From positions 1 through 5,023 of the forward strand of contig LSCK01000030.1 in NCBI GenBank assembly GCA_001577135.1: a DNA stretch of 5,023 nucleotides, read 5' to 3'. The position numbers and the translations under genes are program-made. Within the stretch, counting starts at the first letter, position 1. Each line of letters opens with the position of its first letter. The stretch comes from Cloacimonetes bacterium TCS60 (GTDB lineage: Bacteria; Cloacimonadota; Cloacimonadia; JGIOTU-2). The notes under the pieces are model-generated. The model was not told the origin of the DNA and did no database searches. It was given only the letters and a program-made list of their open reading frames with translations. Positions 1 to 5,023 of this stretch are shown here, piece by piece.

Positions 1-528
1 GACATAGTAAACATTGCAGATGATGGACTATATACTAAAGGATTTGCCACCAGACCATTTGATGGAGAAGGGTATCCCACCCAGAAAACAGAGCTCATAA
101 AGAACGGTGTTCTGAATTCATTTATCCACAATACAATTACCGCAGAGAAAGCTGGTACAAGTTCAACCGGGAATGCCAGCAGATCTTATAAAGGTTCTGT
201 GAGTGTTTCACCATCCAATTTTATTTTAAATAAAGGTGATAAGTCAAAAGCAGAAATTTACAAGATGGCACCGGGATCCATTGAAATAGTGTCGCTGGCT
301 GGCATGCACAGCGGCTGCAACCCAATCTCAGGTGATTTTTCGCTTTCTGCCGAAGGATTTATTTGTGACAAAGATGGAAGAAAATACCCTATTCACAACT
401 TTACGGTTTCCGGAAATTTCTTTAACATGCTGCAGAAAGTAGTGGCAGTTGGTGACGACCTTGAGCTCAATTCCAATAATTTTGGTGCACCATCAATCCT
501 CATAGAAGAATTAGACATCAGCGGTTAA
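1..528 (+). CDS. pmbA: PmbA/TldE-family protein, C-terminal part (5' end outside window)
   Basis: The frame is open from the first base and gives 175 residues before TAA; internal GTG/ATG codons such as the one at 199 are not the start, because family sequence continues upstream of them. TldD and TldE (PmbA) form a heterodimeric protease that trims unfolded or modified peptides (microcin B17 and CcdA in E. coli); TldD carries the zinc site and TldE lacks it. Visible landmarks, numbered from the window start, are the GF-TRPFDGEG segment (about 14-24), STGNA (55-59), NPISGDFSLSAEGF (107-120) and VAVGDDLEL (148-156). The GDFSLSAEGF and VAVGDDLE forms resemble TldE rather than TldD. The N-terminal domain is missing only because the window starts inside the gene. 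A tldD partner is expected just upstream but cannot be seen. The nitrilase gene follows after 25 nt on the same strand. Cytoplasmic; family call is firm, the choice of TldE over TldD is good but not absolute. Confidence 0.92.
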   Translation, partial: DIVNIADDGLYTKGFATRPFDGEGYPTQKTELIKNGVLNSFIHNTITAEKAGTSSTGNASRSYKGSVSVSPSNFILNKGDKSKAEIYKMAPGSIEIVSLAGMHSGCNPISGDFSLSAEGFICDKDGRKYPIHNFTVSGNFFNMLQKVVAVGDDLELNSNNFGAPSILIEELDISG

Positions 529-553
529 TCCTAAAAATCAGTTGGGCTACGGA

Positions 554-1342
554 ATGAAAGTTGGATTTCTACAGTTTTATCCAAAATTGTTTCACGAGAA
601 ACAAAATTTAATTGAGATTAAAGGGTTATTAGAGAATGTAGATGCAGACCTCATCGTCTTACCCGAGCTGGCAACTAGTGGTTATATCTTTGCTGATAAA
701 GAGGAATTGCTGGATTATACTGCAGCGGCACGTAAAGGTAGAGTAGCTGATTTCTTTCGTGAACTATCAGATCAAATAGATGCTGCGCTGGTGGTGGGAT
801 TTGCTGAAAGAAGAAAAGATAGATTCTATAATTCCCAGATGCTGGTTAATCCTAATGGTAAGATAAATTTATACAGAAAAACACATCTGTTTTACAAAGA
901 GAAAGAGCTGTTTGAGCCGGGCGATACGGGTTTTCATGTTTTTGATTTCCAGGGTGTAAAACTGGGTTTAATGATCTGTTTCGATTGGATATTCCCGGAA
1001 TCAGCCCGGACACTAGCGCTAGAAGGTGCAGATATCATCTGTCACTCTGCTAATTTAGTTTTACCCTATTGCCAAAAAGCAATGATAACTCGCTCTATAG
1101 AAAATCGGGTTTTCACAATTACAGCAAACCGTTTTGGTAAAGAAAAAAATGCCGGAGAAGAATTTAACTTCACAGGTATGAGCCAGGTTACAGATCCAAA
1201 AGGTAATGTGCTAATATCTGCAAGTAAATCGGAAAGATGTGTGAAGACAGTTGAAATAGAACCTGCCATTGCGAGAGACAAAAACATAACCGAATTTAAT
1301 AATATTCAGAATGACAGACGGCCTGCCTACTATAGTAAATAG
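554..1342 (+). CDS. Nitrilase-superfamily carbon-nitrogen hydrolase (amidase type)
   Basis: A 262-residue cytoplasmic hydrolase of the nitrilase superfamily, which cleaves non-peptide C-N bonds in amides or carbamoyl compounds. The catalytic set is complete: Glu38 in VLPELATSGY, Lys109 in YRKTHLF, and nucleophile Cys142 in LMICFDWIFPE; Glu116 in YKEKELFEPG fits the second conserved glutamate. The length is normal for single-domain members. The CFDW-FPE-AR pattern and the EKELFEPG segment resemble N-carbamoyl-amino-acid/beta-ureidopropionase and omega-amidase-like branches, but the substrate cannot be read from motifs. Start choice: the frame can be extended to a TTG at 542, but ATG at 554 gives MKVGFLQF, the usual first strand of the fold, so I prefer 554. 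Neither start has a convincing Shine-Dalgarno sequence. It lies 25 nt after the TldE stop and is followed by a 94-nt gap. Co-transcription with tldE is likely; a link in peptide or amide turnover is only inferred. Confidence 0.93.
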   Translation: MKVGFLQFYPKLFHEKQNLIEIKGLLENVDADLIVLPELATSGYIFADKEELLDYTAAARKGRVADFFRELSDQIDAALVVGFAERRKDRFYNSQMLVNPNGKINLYRKTHLFYKEKELFEPGDTGFHVFDFQGVKLGLMICFDWIFPESARTLALEGADIICHSANLVLPYCQKAMITRSIENRVFTITANRFGKEKNAGEEFNFTGMSQVTDPKGNVLISASKSERCVKTVEIEPAIARDKNITEFNNIQNDRRPAYYSK

Positions 1343-1352
1343 AACTCGGTTA

Positions 1353-1374
1353 CCTTAAGTTTCAGGCTTGAAGG
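1353..1374 (+). other. Small imperfect hairpin overlapping a ribosome-binding site
   Basis: CCTTAAG (1353-1359) can pair with CTTGAAGG (1367-1374) as seven base pairs with one bulged G, leaving a 7-nt loop. There is no T-run after it, so it does not look like an intrinsic terminator. The 3' arm contains the AAGG that begins the AAGGAAG ribosome-binding sequence of the 13-codon frame at 1385. The stem is weak and could be chance. Confidence 0.25.
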
Positions 1375-1377
1375 AAG
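1371..1377 (+). promoter_or_regulatory. Shine-Dalgarno-like AAGGAAG before 13-codon frame
   Basis: AAGGAAG lies 7 nt before the ATG at 1385, an ideal distance. It is one of the better ribosome-binding sequences in the window, yet it precedes a 13-codon frame rather than the radical SAM gene, whose ATG at 1437 has only AT-rich sequence before it. Confidence 0.4.
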
Positions 1378-1384
1378 AATAAAA

Positions 1385-1426
1385 ATGAAAATTTTCAAGA
1401 AATTCTGTTCCCAAACAAAATTCTAA
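1385..1426 (+). CDS. Possible 13-residue leader peptide (MKIFKKFCSQTKF)
   Basis: ATG at 1385 opens 13 codons ending in TAA, in the gap between the nitrilase and radical SAM genes. It has a well-spaced AAGGAAG site, and its stop lies 10 nt before the radical SAM ATG, so translation of it could deliver ribosomes to that start, which lacks a Shine-Dalgarno sequence of its own. The peptide is basic and Lys/Phe-rich with one Cys; it has no run of a single amino acid of the kind used in attenuation. A short open frame in AT-rich DNA can arise by chance, so this is a candidate only. Confidence 0.22.
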   Translation: MKIFKKFCSQTKF

Positions 1427-1436
1427 TTTATATTTT

Positions 1437-2375
1437 ATGAATTATAAACATCTTTTTGGTCCGGTTCCCTCCAGAAGGCTTGGCGTGTCGCTGGGAATAG
1501 ACCTGGTGCCCTATAAAACTTGCAGTTATGATTGTGTTTATTGTGAGTGCGGTAAAACTACTAATTTAACTACGGAGAGGCAGGAATACGTTCCTACAGA
1601 GGAGATTATCGCAGAATTGCAAGAATTCCTCGAGCATAAGCCCGAACTCGATTATATTACTTTCTCCGGTTCAGGTGAACCAACCTTACACACTGGAATT
1701 GGCCGAATTGTAGAATATCTTAAATCTAATTTTTCCAAATATAAAATTGCACTTTTGACCAATGGCTCCTTGCTTTTTGATAGAGATTTGCAAAATTCAA
1801 TTCGGGCAGTAGATTTGATAATGCCCTCCTTTGATGCTTACAGTAATAAGGTTATCCAGAGCATCAACAGACCCGCGCAAAAATTTGATAGAGACAGATA
1901 TATTGCTGGATTTAAAGAATTCTTCAAAAAATATCAGGGCAGGGTTGAGGTGGAAGTGTTCATAGCAAAAGGTGTAAATGATGACGCAGAAGAGATAAGA
2001 AAAATAGATAATTTTTTGTCTGATATCGATGTAGATATGATACAACTTAACACCCTGGACAGACCAGGAACGGATGAATGGGTGCAAGCAGTAAGTAAGG
2101 AAGAACTAAAAACGGTAAAGGGATATTTCAAAAATAATCCTGCTGAAATAATAGCAAAATTTAAATCAAGAAAAAAGAGCAAGGCCTACAGCTCTGATAT
2201 TAAAGCAAAAATCTTAGAAACTATAAGCAGACGACCTTGTACGGCTCAAGACATGGTTGATGTACTGGGCTTACACCTAAACGAGGTTAATAAATATTTA
2301 GATGTTCTGGCAAGAGAAGGTAAAATCAGTACGAAGAAGCAAGACCGAGGAATATTTTATTCCAAAAAGAGTTAA
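1437..2375 (+). CDS. Radical SAM protein (COG0731-type) with C-terminal winged-helix-like domain
   Basis: A 312-residue predicted radical SAM enzyme. Cys29, Cys33 and Cys36 form the CX3CX2C motif (CSYDCVYC) that binds the [4Fe-4S] cluster used to cleave S-adenosylmethionine; GSGEP (78-82) is the SAM-binding GGE-like motif, and LLTNGSLL (106-113) and LNTLDRPGTDEW (204-215) are further core strands. The opening HLFGPVPSRRLGVSLGIDL is typical of the COG0731 group. That group includes archaeal wyosine-base enzymes (TYW1/Taw1), and bacterial members often inherit that label. This one lacks a flavodoxin domain and the extra N-terminal cysteines of a second cluster, having only Cys38 and Cys268 besides the motif, so tRNA modification should not be assumed. 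Residues about 252-310 look like a winged helix-turn-helix (SDIKAKILETISRRPCTAQDMVDVL, then a recognition-like helix and a KISTKK-type wing). ATG 1437 gives the standard family N-terminus but has no Shine-Dalgarno sequence. The DUF401 gene follows after 18 nt. Substrate unknown. Confidence 0.9.
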   Translation: MNYKHLFGPVPSRRLGVSLGIDLVPYKTCSYDCVYCECGKTTNLTTERQEYVPTEEIIAELQEFLEHKPELDYITFSGSGEPTLHTGIGRIVEYLKSNFSKYKIALLTNGSLLFDRDLQNSIRAVDLIMPSFDAYSNKVIQSINRPAQKFDRDRYIAGFKEFFKKYQGRVEVEVFIAKGVNDDAEEIRKIDNFLSDIDVDMIQLNTLDRPGTDEWVQAVSKEELKTVKGYFKNNPAEIIAKFKSRKKSKAYSSDIKAKILETISRRPCTAQDMVDVLGLHLNEVNKYLDVLAREGKISTKKQDRGIFYSKKS

Positions 2376-2377
2376 AT

Positions 2378-2383
2378 AGGGAG
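2378..2383 (+). promoter_or_regulatory. Ribosome-binding site of the DUF401 gene
   Basis: AGGGAG ends 10 nt before the ATG at 2394 and starts 2 nt after the radical SAM stop. It supports ATG 2394 as the start; the few in-frame codons upstream offer no other start. Confidence 0.55.
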
Positions 2384-2393
2384 TTGTGTCCGA

Positions 2394-3590
2394 ATGAGTA
2401 CATATTTCGCCTGGTTTAATTTTTTAATAGCCATTGCCCTCATGTTATATGTCGGTAGAAAAAATTTATGGCTGGGTTTTATTTTAGGTGCCCTTACATT
2501 AGGTATTTTCAATTTACCGTTAAGCAGCATAGTTCAAAATTTTGCAAACACATTAACAGAACCTTCAATATTACTGTTAGCAACAGCAGTAGGAACAATT
2601 GCCATGATAGGAGGAGTTTTGGAGGAGTCAGGGCTGATGGGTGAACTTTTTAGGCACCTAAGCATGAACCGCAAACTGTTTCTGATATTCGGTCCAGCCC
2701 TGTTTGGAATGTTGCCTATGCCAGGTGGTGCGCTTTTATCTGCCCCTTTGATGGAAAGAGCCGGTCAGGATATTCCTCCACGGGAATATGCCAGCATCAA
2801 TGTCTGGTTTAGGCATACTTTAATTTTAATTTATCCGATGGCTGCCTTACTGGTTGTGACAAAAATAGCTGGGTTAAATCTCTACCTGGCAGCACTTTAT
2901 CTTTTACCAGGCTTTGCCCTTTTGGCTATTATCGGGTATGTTTTTTTGCTAAGGCACGTTAAAGGCAATCTTCAAAGCAAAGAAAAGTTTAAATTAACAA
3001 GGGTAATGACACCCATTGGAATTATTCTGGCCGCACCGGCTATGCATATTATTTTAACCACAGTTGTACCAGGTTTGCAAAATGAAATTGCCCTATTAAT
3101 AGCGGTGTTAACAAGCATATTCTTTGCCATCTGGATAGGGAAGTTGAAATTAAAAAAGATCGTACCAATTGCCAAAAAGATGCAGCCCTGGAAGTATTTT
3201 TTGATCATTATCGGTATGTTCCTTTTTCTTAATATTTTCAAAGCAACTGATATCGATCATATGATTTCTAAAATAGTTTTTTGCAAAACATTTCTTGTGG
3301 TAGGTATTGGTTTTGTCATGGGGTTTATTACCGGCAGGACTCAGATGCCATTTGGCATTATTTTACCTATTTATCTGGCTCGCTTTCAGGTGGATACCAT
3401 TTCCTATTTAACCTTTAGTGTGATGTTCTTCTCCATATTCATGGGATACCTCATTTCTCCGATTCATCCCTGTATATCAGTATCGATGGAATTTTTTGAT
3501 GTAAACATTAAGACATTCATGAAAACGCTCATTCCGCCCGTGTTTGTTGCCATGCTAGTACCTTTGCTAATTTCGCTGATTTTTCTTTAG
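2394..3590 (+). CDS. DUF401-family polytopic inner-membrane protein, putative transporter
   Basis: A 398-residue, very hydrophobic protein with roughly 10-12 membrane segments (approximately 5-20, 24-40, 57-75, 94-118, 141-158, 165-186, 204-224, 230-248, 267-284, 298-315, 340-358, 378-397). The halves carry related Pro/Gly-rich breaks: MLPMPGGALLSAP (106-118) in the first and GRTQMPFGIILP (314-325) in the second, followed by SPIHPCISVS (355-364). These are the hallmarks of the DUF401 family and resemble the paired re-entrant motifs of ion transporter-superfamily carriers. No member's substrate is known to me, so a transport role is inferred from the fold. Length is normal and the C-terminus (LLISLIFL) ends naturally. 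It is spaced 18 nt after the radical SAM gene and about 17 nt before the DUF364 gene, a tight arrangement suggesting co-expression. The pairing with DUF364 hints at metal or metal-complex transport, but this is inference. Confidence 0.88.
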   Translation: MSTYFAWFNFLIAIALMLYVGRKNLWLGFILGALTLGIFNLPLSSIVQNFANTLTEPSILLLATAVGTIAMIGGVLEESGLMGELFRHLSMNRKLFLIFGPALFGMLPMPGGALLSAPLMERAGQDIPPREYASINVWFRHTLILIYPMAALLVVTKIAGLNLYLAALYLLPGFALLAIIGYVFLLRHVKGNLQSKEKFKLTRVMTPIGIILAAPAMHIILTTVVPGLQNEIALLIAVLTSIFFAIWIGKLKLKKIVPIAKKMQPWKYFLIIIGMFLFLNIFKATDIDHMISKIVFCKTFLVVGIGFVMGFITGRTQMPFGIILPIYLARFQVDTISYLTFSVMFFSIFMGYLISPIHPCISVSMEFFDVNIKTFMKTLIPPVFVAMLVPLLISLIFL

Positions 3591-3595
3591 ACCTC

Positions 3596-3601
3596 AGAGG
3601 G
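3596..3601 (+). promoter_or_regulatory. Shine-Dalgarno sequence AGAGGG pointing to a non-ATG start at 3608
   Basis: AGAGGG lies just after the DUF401 stop and 6 nt before an ATC codon at 3608 that is in frame with the DUF364 gene. The spacing is canonical, and no ATG, GTG or TTG lies in any frame at a suitable distance downstream. It is more than 100 nt from the first ATG (3704), so it cannot serve that codon. It decides the start used for the DUF364 gene here. Confidence 0.5.
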
Positions 3602-3607
3602 AAATTT

Positions 3608-4321
3608 ATCAAAAGAGATCCCCTTAAACTTCTGTCAGAAAACTATGGCTTTCAGCCCGAAAAAGTAAAAACTGTAGTCAGGGGAAAAAAATATTCTGCT
3701 ATCATGCTGAAAAATGGGCATATCGGAGTTTGTGCTAACTTATTCCGCAAATTTGATTTTACCAAAAAAGACCTCTTTGATATTGATTTTGATAATATTG
3801 TTCACCGCATATTTATAAATGCCTATTTTAATGCTGTATTAAATTATAGAAACAAGAAAATCGGCTCAGGAGATATTTTTGAAGCGATTGATTTTAGCAG
3901 GTTTGCAAAAATTGTTATGGTTGGATTGTTCAGACCGATTTTAAACATTATGGAAAGAAAAGGTCTGAAAGTAGTTGTTTTTGATAAAAAACAAACAGAT
4001 AAAAGACTTAAATCTATGGCTGAAATGAACGAACATCTTGGTTCGGCAGATGCTGTGATCCTAACTGCAACTTCAATATTTAATAAAACATTCCATGATG
4101 TAATAAATCGCGCAAAGGAGGAGTGTGAAATTTATCTGCTTGGCCCTTCCTCTATTATGGCACCCGAACTCTTAAATTATCGAAATATTGAGATGATTTT
4201 CGGAGCAGTTTTTCCGGCTTATGAAGAGAGGGTTTTAGAGATAATTGAAAATGATGGTGGAACCAGGGGATTTTTGAAGTTGGGGAGAAAGGTGATTATT
4301 TCCAGGAGAATGAAAGATTAG
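3608..4321 (+). CDS. DUF4213/DUF364 protein (putative heavy-metal chelation), atypical ATC start
   Basis: Read from ATC 3608 this is a 237-residue soluble protein. Residues about 1-90 fit the enolase-N-like DUF4213 domain (VRGKKYSAIMLKNGHIGV at 24-41, then an INAYFNAVLNY helix). About 98-232 fit the Rossmann-like DUF364 domain, with KIVMVGLFRPILN (101-113), AVILTATSIFNKTF (149-162) and IYLLGPSSIMAPEL (175-188). The one structurally studied member was proposed, from its active-site pocket and genomic context, to chelate heavy metals; no reaction is proven. The first ATG (3704) would remove some 32 residues that look like family sequence, including most of the first strand pair. The frame is open back to 3512 without ATG, GTG or TTG. 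ATC 3608 follows a good Shine-Dalgarno sequence and restores the family's usual length. It starts 17 nt after the DUF401 stop. Alternatives are a sequencing error, a CTG start at 3632, or a broken DUF401-DUF364 fusion. Family call is strong; the start is uncertain. Confidence 0.82.
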   Translation: MKRDPLKLLSENYGFQPEKVKTVVRGKKYSAIMLKNGHIGVCANLFRKFDFTKKDLFDIDFDNIVHRIFINAYFNAVLNYRNKKIGSGDIFEAIDFSRFAKIVMVGLFRPILNIMERKGLKVVVFDKKQTDKRLKSMAEMNEHLGSADAVILTATSIFNKTFHDVINRAKEECEIYLLGPSSIMAPELLNYRNIEMIFGAVFPAYEERVLEIIENDGGTRGFLKLGRKVIISRRMKD

Positions 4322-4337
4322 TATTTATTTAATAATT

Positions 4338-5023
4338 TTAATTTCGACTATCTGTCAATTCGTAATAGTAAAGCCTATTTTCATTATCGTTTACCAGATA
4401 AATTTTATTCTCTTGTTCAATGAAGTATATTCCTTCAAATTTATCAGCAGGCAAATCGAATTCAAATTTTACACCTTCGGTTTTATTCCACAAAAACAAT
4501 TTCTCTGATTTATCACTTACTATCCAAAAAGATTTTCGACTTTCATCATAAGATATGCCTGATATATCATCAGAAAAATTCAATTCAATTGATTCTGTGG
4601 GTAAAAAATTGGAGTCCAGCTCTATAAAAAGAGAAGGGTTTTTTTCTTTTAAGAGATAAAAATTGTTGTATTGATCAATACAAATACCTTCTAAACCACT
4701 ATTATCATGCCCCTGAATGATTTGTTCATAACGTTCTAACTCCATACCATTCAAGCTAACTTTTACCAAATTTCGCTGTTCTTCTTCTACAACCCAAAAA
4801 CAATTGTTTGTCAAATCATAAGCAATACCTTCAAGGTCATTTCCTGTAAATTGAAGAATATCCAATACTTTTCCGCTCAAATCTAGTTGATAAACTTTGT
4901 TATCATTATCGCTAACTGTCCATAGAGTTTGTGTATTAGGTTTGTAAGTTAAGCCAGAGGGTTCAGAAACATTTATGTTATATGTATCTATTAGATTTAT
5001 CCGAAAGTCATTTGACGGTTCAG
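4338..5023 (-). CDS. SdiA-regulated/YjiK-like beta-propeller protein, 5' end outside window
   Basis: On the minus strand the frame stays open from the window's right edge to TAA (complement of 4338-4340), giving 227 visible residues. A TTG at 4880-4878 is not the start, since repeat sequence continues upstream of it. At least five repeats each begin with a [E/S]G[LI] turn and run into W/F-V-V-D/E strands: EPSGLTYKPNTQTLWTVSD, DLEGIAYDLTNNCFWVVEE, GLEGICIDQYNNFYLLKE, DISGISYDESRKSFWIVSD and KFEGIYFIEQENKIYLVND. This is the pattern of the SdiA-regulated (YjiK-like) group of six-bladed propellers, usually exported or lipid-anchored; any signal peptide lies beyond the window. Function is unknown, and related phytase/esterase-like propellers cannot be excluded. 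It converges with the DUF364 gene with 16 nt between stops, so it is a separate transcript. GC in sampled lines is about 31%, lower than the nitrilase and DUF401 genes. Confidence 0.8.
   Translation of the reverse strand, partial: EPSNDFRINLIDTYNINVSEPSGLTYKPNTQTLWTVSDNDNKVYQLDLSGKVLDILQFTGNDLEGIAYDLTNNCFWVVEEEQRNLVKVSLNGMELERYEQIIQGHDNSGLEGICIDQYNNFYLLKEKNPSLFIELDSNFLPTESIELNFSDDISGISYDESRKSFWIVSDKSEKLFLWNKTEGVKFEFDLPADKFEGIYFIEQENKIYLVNDNENRLYYYELTDSRN

Noticed and set aside
542..544. TTG 542 as the nitrilase start
   Set aside because: It adds only MGYG before the typical MKVGFLQF start and has no ribosome-binding sequence; ATG 554 is preferred.
1066..1287. Minus-strand open frame inside the nitrilase gene
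   Set aside because: It lies wholly opposite a well-supported gene that includes the conserved C-terminal half, and its translation shows no recognisable domain.
1797..2182. Two overlapping minus-strand open frames inside the radical SAM gene
   Set aside because: They are antisense to a confident coding region, overlap each other in different frames and show no family motifs.
2972..3241. Minus-strand open frame inside the DUF401 gene
   Set aside because: It is antisense to membrane segments; the hydrophobic appearance is a by-product of complementing codons rich in T and A.
3578..3590. Programmed -1 frameshift site joining DUF401 to DUF364
   Set aside because: The zero-frame codons ATT TTT CTT TAG do not form an X XXY YYZ slippery heptamer, and I see no strong downstream stem. 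An indel-split fusion remains possible and is listed in the findings.
3704..3706. ATG 3704 as the start of the DUF364 gene
   Set aside because: It removes about 32 residues that look like normal family sequence, and it has no Shine-Dalgarno sequence at a suitable distance (the bases before it are AAAAAAATATTCTGCTATC).
4322..4337. Bidirectional terminator between the convergent DUF364 and propeller genes
   Set aside because: The 16 nt are almost all A and T with no stable stem; I cannot support a terminator here.
4878..4880. TTG (minus strand) as the start of the beta-propeller gene
   Set aside because: The frame stays open to the window edge, and an earlier propeller repeat (EPSGLTYKP, LWTVSDND) is encoded upstream of it.

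Overview
The window (5,023 bp, about 35-40% GC by counting sampled lines) is densely packed and looks like ordinary chromosomal DNA of a low-GC bacterium. A bacterial-type PmbA/TldE protein and a YjiK/SdiA-regulated-type beta-propeller argue for Bacteria. A DUF401 membrane protein, a DUF4213/DUF364 protein and a COG0731-type radical SAM enzyme are common in anaerobes and in archaea. Two of the genes (nitrilase and radical SAM) start without a clear Shine-Dalgarno sequence, while others have one. I cannot name a phylum safely; an anaerobic lineage of a poorly cultured phylum is a guess. There are no RNA genes, insertion sequences, CRISPR arrays or long repeats.

Layout. Five genes run rightward: (1) the C-terminal part of a PmbA/TldE metallopeptidase-family protein (1-528, start lies before the window); (2) a nitrilase-superfamily amidohydrolase (554-1342); (3) a 94-nt gap holding a small hairpin and a 13-codon open frame with a good ribosome-binding site; (4) a radical SAM protein with a C-terminal winged-helix-like domain (1437-2375); (5) a DUF401 polytopic membrane protein (2394-3590); (6) a DUF4213/DUF364 protein (best read as 3608-4321). 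Apart from the 94-nt gap, spacings are about 17-25 nt, so these may be one transcript. A beta-propeller gene faces them on the minus strand (4338-5023, N-terminus beyond the window) and converges with only 16 nt between the stop codons.

How they may work together. DUF401 is a predicted transporter-like family, and DUF364 has been proposed from structure to act in heavy-metal chelation. Their tight pairing suggests a small transport/metal-handling module, with a radical SAM enzyme immediately upstream. TldE and the nitrilase are more likely housekeeping or peptide/amide turnover functions that share the transcript. This is inference from gene order only.

The most notable feature is the DUF364 gene. 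Its reading frame and its family-like sequence continue about 32 codons upstream of the first ATG (3704), but no ATG, GTG or TTG exists in that stretch. A well-placed Shine-Dalgarno sequence (3596-3601) instead points to an ATC codon at 3608. The alternatives are a base error, or a one-base slip that has split a DUF401-DUF364 fusion.
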